Shown: positions 25,001 to 32,145 of the stretch, in pieces
How positions within the stretch are numbered: the stretch's first letter is position 1
Layout: each line of letters opens with the position of its first letter
NCBI GenBank assembly: GCA_049520395.1
Contig: JBEKPV010000007.1
Location: 1-42,629 of the forward strand
Direction of reading: 5' to 3'
DNA: 42,629 bases
Source of the DNA: UBA1161 sp049520395
GTDB taxonomy: Bacteria; Planctomycetota; Phycisphaerae; Tepidisphaerales; Tepidisphaeraceae
Notes under the pieces: model-generated
Database searches by the model: none
The model's input: only the letters and a program-made list of their open reading frames with translations
Told to the model about the DNA's origin: nothing
Program-made: the position numbers and the translations under genes

Positions 25001-25647
25001 GCGGCCTCGATCATGTGCTGGCTTCCGGCGCAAATGTGAAAGTTTTGGTGCTCGATACGGAAGTCTATTCCAACACGGGCGGTCAGCAATCCAAGTCCAC
25101 TCCGATCGGCGCGGCGGCCAAGTTCGCCGCGGCGGGAAAGGCTTCGCCCAAAAAAGATTTGGGACTGCTGGCGATGGCGTATGGGAATGTCTACGTCGCC
25201 CAGGTGGCGTGCGGCGCCAAGGACGTGCATACCGTCAAAGCGTTTCAGGAAGCGGCATCGTATCCGGGACCGAGTTTGATCATCGCGTACAGCCATTGCA
25301 TTGCGCATGGCTACGACCTGGCGCTGGGACCGGAACAGCAGAAGTTGGCGGTCGCCAGCGGGTATTGGCCGCTGTATCGATACGATCCCAGGCGGCGGGC
25401 GGGCGGCCAAAGCCCGCTGCAGTTGGATTCGAGCGCCCCGAACAACCTGTTGCCGCAGTTTATGGCCAACGAGACGCGGTTCCGGATGGTCGAGCAAAAG
25501 AATCCGGACCGCTACAAGACGTTGATGGAGGGCGCCAAGCGACAAGTTGCGGATCGGTATTCCCTGTACCACCAGTTGGCCGAATCCGCCGCGGCGCCGG
25601 CACAAACGGCGGCGCCCGCAACTCCGACCGCAAAGGTGCACCTATGA
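22036..25647 (+). CDS. nifJ: Pyruvate:ferredoxin (flavodoxin) oxidoreductase
   Basis: This 1203-residue fused homodimeric PFOR converts pyruvate and CoA to acetyl-CoA, CO2 and reduced ferredoxin. It has the N-terminal domain (IAIYPITPSSAMGEFAD), the CoA/gamma domain (VFFGLGSDGTVGANKNSI), two ferredoxin-type [4Fe-4S] motifs (CIQCNKCAFACP at about 24130 and CTGCGVCVAVCP at about 24298), proximal cluster cysteines (GACAGCGETPY) and the thiamine diphosphate domain (GDGWAYDIGYGGLDH, then YSNTGGQQSKSTP). I prefer the ATG at 22036, eight bases after AAAGGA, over 22027. The stop overlaps the next start (ATGA). Reduced ferredoxin or flavodoxin partners are not encoded here. Confidence 0.96.
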   Translation: MASVARQTIALEGNEAVASVAHRVSEVIAIYPITPSSAMGEFADEWSSQGRRNIWGMVPRVVEMQSEGGAAGAIHGALQAGALATTFTASQGLLLMVPNLYKIAGELTSFCMHVTARTLATHALSIFGDHSDVMACRQTGFAMLCSNGVQEAHDLACIAHAATLETRVPFMHFFDGFRTSHEIQKIELLGDDDLRAMIDPAAAAAHRERGLTPDHPVLRGTAQNPDTFFQSREAANPFYLACPAAVEKVMDRFAELTGRQYRLFEYVGHPRAERVIVIMGSGADTAHEAVDRLVRDGEKVGVLKVRLYRPFSCERMLEALPASVRAIAVMDRTKEPGGIGEPLYLDCLAALHEGEAAGISRFAQRPVVVGGRYGLASHEFTPAMVKSVFDELKQPRPRPHFTVGIVDDVTKLSLKTAEDFEIEPEDVFRAVFFGLGSDGTVGANKNSIKIIGEETEFNTQGYFVYDSKKSGAITISHLRFGPRPIRSAYLIRQANFVACHSFHFLERFDIVGYAREGGVLLLNAPCEAGAVWGQLPREVQGQIVQKKLKVYAIDALKAAREAGMGRRINTVMQTCFFAISGVLPGEQAIAQIKKSIEKTYAKKGEEIVRKNFAAVDGTLTHLHEVQIPSEFASGKPLPAMMPAGAPDFVKNVTAMMLANRGDLLPVSAMPVDGTWPVGTARWEKRNIAVEIPVWEKDLCIQCNKCAFACPHAAIRAKAYPAANLSGAPAGFASTDYNAVDLRGMKFTLQVAPEDCTGCGVCVAVCPAKDKTMPKRKAINLAPLAALRQREAENFRFFLEIPEIDREKVRVDVKGSQLFPPLFEFSGACAGCGETPYIKLLTQLMGDRLLIANATGCSSIYGGNLPTTPYCTNRDGRGPAWSNSLFEDNAEFGLGMRLAVDHLSGQARQLLRQLEPVLDEEFVDELLNADHLSEQGIATQRKLVVELRRKLEALDGTPDAKRLLALADYLVYKSVWIVGGDGWAYDIGYGGLDHVLASGANVKVLVLDTEVYSNTGGQQSKSTPIGAAAKFAAAGKASPKKDLGLLAMAYGNVYVAQVACGAKDVHTVKAFQEAASYPGPSLIIAYSHCIAHGYDLALGPEQQKLAVASGYWPLYRYDPRRRAGGQSPLQLDSSAPNNLLPQFMANETRFRMVEQKNPDRYKTLMEGAKRQVADRYSLYHQLAESAAAPAQTAAPATPTAKVHL

Positions 25648-26663
25648 ATCTCACGACATCATATATTGGGCTGGAACTGGCTAATCCGCTGATCGTTGGA
25701 GCGTCGCCGCTGGCGGATGACCTGGATATGGCGCGGCGTCTGGAAGACGCGGGGGCGGCGGCGATTGTCATGCGTTCCTTGTTTGAGGAGCAGATCGAGG
25801 GGGAGCGTTACGCCAGCGTGCAGCATATCGAGATGTACGCCGACGCCTTTGCAGAGGCGACCTCATTTTTCCCGGGCACTTCGGATTTCGCGCTGACGCC
25901 GGATTCGTATCTGGAACACATTCGCCGATTAAAAAAGGCGGTGGGCATTCCGGTGATTGCCTCGTTAAACGGGACCAGCCCGACGGGTTGGCTGCGATAT
26001 TCGCAGTTGATCGAGCAAGCCGGCGCCGATGCGCTGGAACTGAACGTCTATCACGTGGCAACCGATCTCAACCAGGCGGGGACGGAGATCGAGCGAACGA
26101 TTCTGGATGTGGTGCATCGGGTGCGCGAGGCGGTGAAATTGCCGCTGGCGGTAAAACTTTCGCCGTTCTTTACATCGCTGCCGCATTTTGCCGGCCGCTT
26201 GTGCGCCGGGGGCGTGGACGGGCTGGTGCTGTTCAACCGGTTTTATCAGCCGGATATTGATCTGGACATGCTGGACGTGGTGCCGCGGCTTCATTTGTCC
26301 GATTCGTCGGAGTTGCTGCTTCGCTTGCGCTGGCTGGCGATTCTATCGGGGCGCTGCTCGGCGTCACTGGCGGCCAGCGGCGGCGTGCACACGGCGATGG
26401 ATGCCATCAAGGCGGTGATGACCGGCGCGCATGGGGTTCAGTTGGTTTCGACTCTGCTAAAGCATGGGCCGGGACATTTGAAAAATATGCTGGCGGATTT
26501 CCGCCAATGGATGCTCGAGAACGAATACGAATCGGTGCGGCAGATGCGCGGGTCGCTGAGCCTGGCGCGGTGTCCCGATCCCGGTTCGTTTGAGCGCGGG
26601 AATTATATGCGGGTGCTGAATAGCTGGCAGGAAGGCATCCGCCGCGTCCACGATGCAACTTGA
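25644..26663 (+). CDS. Dihydroorotate dehydrogenase-like flavoprotein coupled to nifJ
   Basis: This 339-residue protein has the TIM-barrel fold of class 1 dihydroorotate dehydrogenases (start NLTTSYIGLELANPLIVGASP). The usual catalytic loop ELNLSCPN is replaced by ELNVYHVATD (132-141), so the class 1 catalytic cysteine is missing. VKLSPFFTSL and a C-terminal GVHTAMDAIKAVMTGA FMN-phosphate loop are kept. It is joined to nifJ by ATGA overlap. I infer a flavoprotein redox partner or regulator of the pyruvate enzyme rather than a pyrimidine biosynthesis enzyme; the function is unproven. Confidence 0.85.
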   Translation: MNLTTSYIGLELANPLIVGASPLADDLDMARRLEDAGAAAIVMRSLFEEQIEGERYASVQHIEMYADAFAEATSFFPGTSDFALTPDSYLEHIRRLKKAVGIPVIASLNGTSPTGWLRYSQLIEQAGADALELNVYHVATDLNQAGTEIERTILDVVHRVREAVKLPLAVKLSPFFTSLPHFAGRLCAGGVDGLVLFNRFYQPDIDLDMLDVVPRLHLSDSSELLLRLRWLAILSGRCSASLAASGGVHTAMDAIKAVMTGAHGVQLVSTLLKHGPGHLKNMLADFRQWMLENEYESVRQMRGSLSLARCPDPGSFERGNYMRVLNSWQEGIRRVHDAT

Positions 26664-26672
26664 AACCCTCAC

Positions 26673-27443
26673 ATGTTGGGAAGCACGAATATGTCATCTT
26701 CGACAAAAAACGATCGGGCGGCCTGGCTGTTGGGACCGGGGGCGAAATGCGCGGTGATACCGCAGCCGCGGACGAGGCCATGGAAATTGGTGCTGCTCGG
26801 GCCGCCGGGCGTGGGGAAGGGAACGCAGGCGGAACTGCTCTGCCGCGAATTGGGAGCGTGTCATCTCTCGACTGGCGACGTGTTTCGCGCCTCGGGCGCG
26901 AGCCGCTGCGCCGCCAGCCCCGCCATGACCGAGGCCATCCGGTATATGCTTCAGGGGCAATTGGTTCCGGATTCCACGGTATGGCAATTGGTGCGCGAGC
27001 GATCGGGCTGCCTGCACTGCGGCGGAGGATTTATTCTGGACGGGTTTCCGCGCTCGCTCGCGCAGGCGACGGCGCTCCAGCAGCTCCTTATCGACGAATC
27101 GATCAGCCTGGACGGAGTGATCTTTTACGTGATGCCGGTGGAAGACATCGTCGCGCGATTGAGCGGCCGGCGGACCTGCCAGCGCTGCAAGGCGGTGTAC
27201 CACCTGACCGGGCGTCCGCCGGCGAAGCCGGGGATTTGCGACAATTGCGGCGGGAATCTCATCCAGCGAGAGGACGACAAGCCCAAGGCGGTCGAAGTGC
27301 GCATGCAAGCCTACCAGCAGGTGACGGCTTCGGTGACGCAGTTTTATCGGGAGATGTCCCTGCTGGTTCCGATCGACGCGCGGGGAGCGGCCAATGAGGT
27401 TCTGGCCCGTACGGTTACCGCGTTAAAGGCCCGCCGGAATTAA
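26673..27443 (+). CDS. adk: Adenylate kinase with zinc-type lid and N-terminal extension
   Basis: A 256-residue nucleoside monophosphate kinase. Its P-loop is GPPGVGKGT (43-51), with the AMP-site motifs STGDVFRA and GFILDGFPRS, and a lid with the zinc pattern CQRC...CDNC. About 37 residues precede the usual N-terminus, and an unusual CLHC pair sits before GFILDGFPR. An ATG at 26691, preceded by GGGAAG, is an equally likely start and would shorten the extension by 6 residues. It follows the dihydroorotate dehydrogenase-like gene by 9 bases, so it probably belongs to the nifJ operon, where it would recycle AMP. Confidence 0.9.
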   Translation: MLGSTNMSSSTKNDRAAWLLGPGAKCAVIPQPRTRPWKLVLLGPPGVGKGTQAELLCRELGACHLSTGDVFRASGASRCAASPAMTEAIRYMLQGQLVPDSTVWQLVRERSGCLHCGGGFILDGFPRSLAQATALQQLLIDESISLDGVIFYVMPVEDIVARLSGRRTCQRCKAVYHLTGRPPAKPGICDNCGGNLIQREDDKPKAVEVRMQAYQQVTASVTQFYREMSLLVPIDARGAANEVLARTVTALKARRN

Positions 27444-27451
27444 AGGCATCG

Positions 27452-27467
27452 GGGAATCTTCCTACGC
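27452..27467 (+). promoter_or_regulatory. CCTACGC motif copy between adk and the Cys-rich small gene
   Basis: GGGAATCTTCCTACGC matches 11 of 16 positions of the feoA-upstream copy and is followed by CAAAAG. It lies about 90 bases before the ATG at 27557, in a 113-base gap. This suggests a separate promoter for the next two genes. It is one of the weaker copies. Confidence 0.4.
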
Positions 27468-27556
27468 CAAAAGTGGCATCGGCCCCGATTCAGCGCGCCA
27501 GGCGATTATTCGATACTGGGCGTATTGAGAAGACGCGCGGGCGCCTGAGGACAAAC

Positions 27557-27784
27557 ATGCTGGTTACCTACCGAAATGCCCACTGTCCGGATTGCGGAGG
27601 CTTTCACGACCTGTGCATGGAGGAATCGACCGGAGCGATGACCTACCGGATGCACCAGTTCGTTTGTCCTAAGACGGGTCGGCCGGTGCCGTGGCGGCCG
27701 GATGTTTTCGCGCACGTCGTCCAGAAATTTCCCGCGGGGGCGGTTTCTCTGGTTTCCATTCCCCAAGCAGAGGTGCACCAATGA
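27557..27784 (+). CDS. Small hypothetical protein with CXXC zinc-ribbon start
   Basis: This 75-residue protein is not recognised. It begins MLVTYRNAHCPDCGGFHDLC and later has VCPKTGRPVPW, so four cysteines could bind zinc. The rest is a short beta/alpha stretch with no membrane helix. The ATG has TGAGGA seven bases upstream. An ATGA overlap joins it to the next gene. It sits between adenylate kinase and a membrane protein in the energy block; nothing more can be said of its role. Confidence 0.7.
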   Translation: MLVTYRNAHCPDCGGFHDLCMEESTGAMTYRMHQFVCPKTGRPVPWRPDVFAHVVQKFPAGAVSLVSIPQAEVHQ

Positions 27785-28290
27785 GTCAGCCTACAACGAT
27801 CAGGGTTACGCCCCACCCGGCGTCGGAACTTACACCCGTCAGGGCGCTGCGCCTGGCCTGGTTGTGTTGGCTGGGACTGCTGGTGGTGCCGTTCACGCTC
27901 GTCCTTTTTCTGATTTGGAATTGGTCGCCCGGGCCGACGACGGGAACGCAGGCAGGTTGGGAAAAATGGTTTATCGGATCCATGGTTTATGTTGCGCTCA
28001 GCGTGTCCGCGTCATTATTTTGGCGCGGGCACGTCTTTAAACCTTACTGGGCGGGCCGGCCGGTGGCGCCTGGCGATTATCTGTGGGGCATGGTGGCGGT
28101 CTGGACGGCCCTGGCGGTCGCAGGAATTGTCAGCCTGATCGGATGCTTTGTGACGGGATCGCTGGCTCCGAATCTGATTCCGGCGGCAATGTCGCTGTTT
28201 CTCTACCTGACGATGTGGCCCGGAGGGAAGGCAATGGTCGGAGGGGTCGGAAATGCGGACGACTCCGAAGTCTATACGGAGCCGAATTGA
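27781..28290 (+). CDS. Four-helix integral membrane protein, unknown function
   Basis: This 169-residue protein has predicted membrane helices near residues 24-48 (LAWLCWLGLLVVPFTLVLFL), 65-82, 98-120 and 124-140. There is no signal peptide cleavage site or known transporter motif. It is translationally coupled to the preceding Cys-rich protein (ATGA). The two may form a unit in which a cytoplasmic zinc protein works with a membrane partner; this is inference from coupling only. Confidence 0.7.
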   Translation: MSQPTTIRVTPHPASELTPVRALRLAWLCWLGLLVVPFTLVLFLIWNWSPGPTTGTQAGWEKWFIGSMVYVALSVSASLFWRGHVFKPYWAGRPVAPGDYLWGMVAVWTALAVAGIVSLIGCFVTGSLAPNLIPAAMSLFLYLTMWPGGKAMVGGVGNADDSEVYTEPN

Positions 28291-28292
28291 AT

Positions 28293-28364
28293 CGGCGGCG
28301 GACGGAACGCTGCGCCCTGCGGCCTCATCCCCGTACCCGCGGCGTTCACGAAGGTCCGCCGCCG
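28293..28364. terminator. Long stem-loop between convergent genes
   Basis: CGGCGGCGGAC (28293-28303) pairs perfectly with GTCCGCCGCCG (28354-28364), and an inner GAACGC/GCGTTC pair extends the stem. On the plus strand it is followed by TTCATTTTT. It would end the operon of the membrane protein, and its right arm lies inside the 3' end of the opposing synthetase gene, so both transcripts would fold. Confidence 0.6.
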
Positions 28365-31108
28365 TTCATTTTTAGTTCGGCAACAACGGTGGATTCGTCC
28401 AGATTCCGGGTGAGTTTGAACCCCAGCTTTTCGGCCACGCGCTGCATCTCCCGATTCTCCGCCATGATCGTCGCGACGAGCCTTTCAATCTTTTCATTTC
28501 TGGCAATTTGCAGCAGAAGCGTGAGGAGTTGAGTTCCCAATCCCTTGTTCTGCCAGACGTCGGTAATGATGATGGCGAATTCGGCTTCCTTGCCGCCGGG
28601 AAGTTTACTGAGACGCCCGATGCCGAGGATGAATCGTTCGCCGCTTTCGGGACGGCGGCTTTCGGCGACCAGGGCGAGCTCGCGGTCATAATCGTTGAAG
28701 CAGACGCGAATCAGCCGCTCGTGGGCGATCCGCTGGCTCAGATGGATCGGATGGAAATAGCGGAAGATGACGCTGCGGTCGGAGAGTTCCCCATGAAAAT
28801 GCACCATCAGCGGCTCGTCCTCGGGGCGAATCGGGCGGATGGTTACAGGCATCTTGTCATTCAAGGACCACTGACTGACGTATTGAGTCGGGTAGGGGCG
28901 GATCGCCGGATGGGGCAAGTCGGCTTCTTGTTTGTCGGCGGGCCATAAGACCGCGCGGGCGTCGGCCGCGATGATTCGGTCGGAGGTGACCATCAGGGGA
29001 TTGATTTCGATTTCTTTGACCCAGGGTTGCTCAATCACCAATTGGCTGAAGCGGACCAGAACTTGGCAGAGCAGGTCGATGTCGACCGGCTTTCGACCGC
29101 GCACGCCTTTGAGTGCTTTAAAAATTCGGGTCTGTTCCATCATTCTCCGCGCGAGCGTTGCGTTCAGCGGCGGCAGGCCCAGGGCGCGATCCTTGAGAAC
29201 TTCAACCAGTTGACCGCCCAACCCAAAGAGGAGGACGGGACCGAATTGGGAATCCGGGCTGCTGCCGATGATCAGTTCGTAGCCGTTGCGCACGTCGATC
29301 ATCGGCTGCACCGAGACGCCCTGGAAATGCTCCGGGCCCGCCAGGCGGGTGACCGACTCGCGAATTTCCTCATAGGCCCTGGCGACCTCGGCGGCGTCGG
29401 CGAGATTGAGTTTGACTCCGCCGACGTCCGTCTTGTGGGTAATAGTGTGGGAAAAGAGCTTCAGGACAACGGGGAACCCAGCGGCCTCGGCGGCTTTTAC
29501 CGCCTCCGCGGCGCTGCCGACCGTGACGGTTTCGACCACTGGGATTCCATAAGCCGCTAAAAGTTTCTTGGACTGAAATTCGTCCAGGAGCGTGCCGCCC
29601 GACGCCCTTGCGGTTTCGATGATGCTCCGGGCGGCGGCGCGATCGACCTCCTTCTGATTATCTTCTCCGACCGTCGGCGTTTCATACAAACCGCGGAGGT
29701 TGTACGAATATCGCCACATATAAGTGAACGCCCGCGCGGCGGCATCTGGAAAATCGAAGGCCGGTATTCCGGCGCGGCTGAGGATCGCGTGACCTTCGGC
29801 GACCTGGGCTCCGCCCATCCAGCTCGCCAGCAGCGGCTTGCCCTCCATTTTCGCCAGCGCCTTGACGGCTTCGGCGGTCTGCGTGGGATCGGTCATATCC
29901 TGCGGCGTGAGGACGACCAGCACGCCGTCGTTGGCAGAATCATTGGCGACCGCCTCGATCGCCTTGGCGACGCGCTGGGGCGCGGCGTCGCCGAGCACGT
30001 CGATGGGATTGTTGTGGCTCCATTGCGGCGGGAGAAACGAATCGAGGGTTTGCCGCAACTCCGGAGAAAGCGCCGCCAGTTCCCCGCCGCTGGCGAGCAA
30101 GGCGTCGGTCGCCAAAACGCCGGGGCCTCCGGCATTGGTGACGATCGCGAGTCGTCGCCCCGAAGGGCGCGGCTGCTTGGCCAGGACATCGGCCATGGAG
30201 AACAAATCGGAAATATGATCGACGCGCAGCACGCCGCACCGGCGGAACGCGGCATCGAGTACCTCGTCGCTGCCGGTGAGCGATCCCGTGTGCGAAGCCG
30301 CCGCCTTGGCAGCGGCGTCGGATCGACCGGCTTTAATGACGATGATCGGCTTGTTGAGGGAAACTTCGCGGGCGGCGGAGAGAAATGCCCGCGCGTCGCC
30401 GATGGATTCCATATAAATCAGGATGCTGCGCGTGCGGGGATCGTCGCCGAAATAGTCGATCAAGTCGCCCCAGTTCACATCCAGCATCGAACCGGTCGAA
30501 ACGAAAGCGCTGAAACCGACCGCCTCGGAAAGACTCCAGTCGAGAATCGCGGTGCATAGCGCGCCGCTTTGGCTGATGAAGGCGACATTGCCCGGCTTGG
30601 CAATGCCCTTGGCGAAGGTCGCGTTCAGGCCGGTGAGTGGATTCATGACGCCCAGGCAGTTGGGGCCGATGAGGCGCATTCCGCCGCGGCGTGCCTGCTG
30701 CAGGACGCGATTTTCCAATTCCAGGCCCGCCTCGCCGAGTTCGCGGAATCCGGCGGAGATGACAATCGCGCCCTTCACGTGGGCATCGGCGCACTGACTG
30801 ATCACCTGCGGCACGCTGGCGGCAGGGGTCACGACCACGGCAAGGTCCAGCGGCTCCGGAATCGCCGCGATGTTGGGATACGCCTTGATCCCCAAAACGC
30901 TGGCCCGTTTTGGATTGACGGGGAATACGGTGCCGCCGAAGGGGCTGGTCACTAAATTCCACAGTACGGTTCGTCCGACGCTCCCTTCGGTCTCGGTGGC
31001 GCCGATGACGGCGATATTTCGAGGGGCGAAGATCGCGTCCAAGGGTCGCGGCGATCCCTGGCCCGTTTCAGGAGGAAGCATTTCAGTGGTTGGTTTTACG
31101 TCTTGCAT
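28346..31108 (-). CDS. ADP-forming acetyl-CoA synthetase fused to a GNAT acetyltransferase
   Basis: This 920-residue protein is built like Pat/YfiQ. The CoA-binding domain (IAVIGATETEGSVGR), the succinyl-CoA-ligase-like domain (RLIGPNCLGVMNP) and the phosphohistidine segment AASHTGSLTGSDEV (His273) come first. An ATP-grasp domain follows (LLAAYGIPVVE, then HKTDVGGVKLNL). The last ~160 residues are a GNAT domain (VTIRPIRPEDEPLM, then QNKGLGTQLL). Because the swivelling histidine and ATP-grasp motifs look intact, it could make ATP and acetate from acetyl-CoA, or act as a protein lysine acetyltransferase, or both. The ATG at 31108 has GGAAG upstream; an alternative start is at 31120. It is divergent from the kinase-like gene. 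Confidence 0.88.
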   Translation of the reverse strand: MQDVKPTTEMLPPETGQGSPRPLDAIFAPRNIAVIGATETEGSVGRTVLWNLVTSPFGGTVFPVNPKRASVLGIKAYPNIAAIPEPLDLAVVVTPAASVPQVISQCADAHVKGAIVISAGFRELGEAGLELENRVLQQARRGGMRLIGPNCLGVMNPLTGLNATFAKGIAKPGNVAFISQSGALCTAILDWSLSEAVGFSAFVSTGSMLDVNWGDLIDYFGDDPRTRSILIYMESIGDARAFLSAAREVSLNKPIIVIKAGRSDAAAKAAASHTGSLTGSDEVLDAAFRRCGVLRVDHISDLFSMADVLAKQPRPSGRRLAIVTNAGGPGVLATDALLASGGELAALSPELRQTLDSFLPPQWSHNNPIDVLGDAAPQRVAKAIEAVANDSANDGVLVVLTPQDMTDPTQTAEAVKALAKMEGKPLLASWMGGAQVAEGHAILSRAGIPAFDFPDAAARAFTYMWRYSYNLRGLYETPTVGEDNQKEVDRAAARSIIETARASGGTLLDEFQSKKLLAAYGIPVVETVTVGSAAEAVKAAEAAGFPVVLKLFSHTITHKTDVGGVKLNLADAAEVARAYEEIRESVTRLAGPEHFQGVSVQPMIDVRNGYELIIGSSPDSQFGPVLLFGLGGQLVEVLKDRALGLPPLNATLARRMMEQTRIFKALKGVRGRKPVDIDLLCQVLVRFSQLVIEQPWVKEIEINPLMVTSDRIIAADARAVLWPADKQEADLPHPAIRPYPTQYVSQWSLNDKMPVTIRPIRPEDEPLMVHFHGELSDRSVIFRYFHPIHLSQRIAHERLIRVCFNDYDRELALVAESRRPESGERFILGIGRLSKLPGGKEAEFAIIITDVWQNKGLGTQLLTLLLQIARNEKIERLVATIMAENREMQRVAEKLGFKLTRNLDESTVVAELKMNGGGPS

Positions 31109-31309
31109 AATGGCTTCCATTAAATCATCCGCGACGGCTTTCGCATCAGCGAATTTACCTACGGTAAAAATGGGGGCAATGCTGATCGCTTTGCGGACGT
31201 TCCAGGCCGTATTCTATAGATGGGAAGGCAGGCGGCGAATTGTTACGGAGCCTGCCGTATTACGCAGAAAGGCGGAAGCGATGAGTGGGTAGACGAAAGC
31301 GAGGCAACC
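31109..31309. promoter_or_regulatory. Divergent control region with CCTACG-type motif
   Basis: GCGAATTTACCTACGG (31149-31164) matches 12 of 16 positions of the feoA-upstream motif and overlaps a perfect inverted repeat TTTACC-TAC-GGTAAA. A second inverted repeat, GGCAGGC/GCCTGCC, has arms at 31228-31234 and 31251-31257. A TATAGA box (31216-31221) could serve the rightward gene, but its spacing to TTGCGG is 19. This gap separates the acetyl-CoA synthetase and the cytidylate-kinase-like gene. Confidence 0.45.
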
Positions 31310-32080
31310 ATGTCAATCGCCAATAACCAGTTTTCCGCGCCGCGCCTCGAGCCAGCCGGGAAAATTCTGCGTGCCGCGATTCATCTCTGGAACCAGCCAA
31401 CTCAAACGAAGACAACGCGGCAATGGGCGAGAGTATTCGTAACCGTAAGTAGGCAGCCTGGCGCTGGTGGAATTCCCTTTTCGCACAAACTTGCGCAGCG
31501 TTTGAACCAGGCCGGTCAAAGTGACTGGTCCACGTGGGATCGCGAACTGGTGGACAAGGTCTCCGCGGAGACGGGCATAGCCAGGGAACTCATCGAAATG
31601 ATTCCCAATCGGCGCCACAACTGGCTGGAGGACTTACTGCAAGGTTTTTCGGTGAACCAGAGTCCGCCGGACGTGATTGAATTTCGCGCTTATAAGCGAG
31701 TCGCGATGACGATTCTCGCGCTGGCGACGGCGGGGCATGCGATTATCGTCGGACAGGGCGGGACTTTTATTACCGAGGGAATGCCGGCGTCCATTCACCT
31801 GCGGTTGGTGGCGCCCCTGGAACACCGCATCAAATGCACGGCCGAATTCGAAAAGCTCTCACGTGAGCAAGCCGCAGCGCGAATTGTCGAGATCGATCAG
31901 CGCCGCACCGATTTCTATCGCAGGTACTGGCCGAACAAAGTGATTGCCCCCGAGCTATTCACCATGACGCTGAATTCCGGGGAATTGTCAGTGGACGAAA
32001 TGGTTGAAAGCGTGCTTCCGGTGATCCGAATTCGCGAGGCCGGCGGCAAGTCCCTGGCAACCGAGGAGCGATGGAATTGA
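31310..32080 (+). CDS. Cytidylate kinase-like family protein
   Basis: This 256-residue protein has a P-loop-kinase fold of the cytidylate-kinase-like family. It has VTVSRQPGAGGIPFSHKLAQRL with the nucleotide loop, STWDRELVDKV, an IIVGQGG strand and a lid region rich in Arg. A 40-residue N-terminal extension precedes the core. True cytidylate kinase (cmk) is normally shorter and closer to GPSGSGKS. This family often sits beside stress and anaerobic genes, and its substrate is unknown. The ATG has GAGG six bases before it. The universal stress protein gene follows 65 bases later. Confidence 0.8.
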   Translation: MSIANNQFSAPRLEPAGKILRAAIHLWNQPTQTKTTRQWARVFVTVSRQPGAGGIPFSHKLAQRLNQAGQSDWSTWDRELVDKVSAETGIARELIEMIPNRRHNWLEDLLQGFSVNQSPPDVIEFRAYKRVAMTILALATAGHAIIVGQGGTFITEGMPASIHLRLVAPLEHRIKCTAEFEKLSREQAAARIVEIDQRRTDFYRRYWPNKVIAPELFTMTLNSGELSVDEMVESVLPVIRIREAGGKSLATEERWN

Positions 32081-32111
32081 AGCGCGTCGACGTTACGCAG
32101 CGCCTCGCGGT

Positions 32112-32129
32112 TTTGCATTGAAATGCAAA
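32112..32129. promoter_or_regulatory. Operator-like palindrome before the universal stress protein gene
   Basis: TTTGCATT-GA-AATGCAAA is an 18-base near-perfect palindrome ending 16 bases before the ATG and 5 bases before the GGAGGT ribosome site. It could be a repressor operator or a small hairpin affecting translation. Confidence 0.5.
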
Positions 32130-32145
32130 GAATTGGAGGTTGGCC

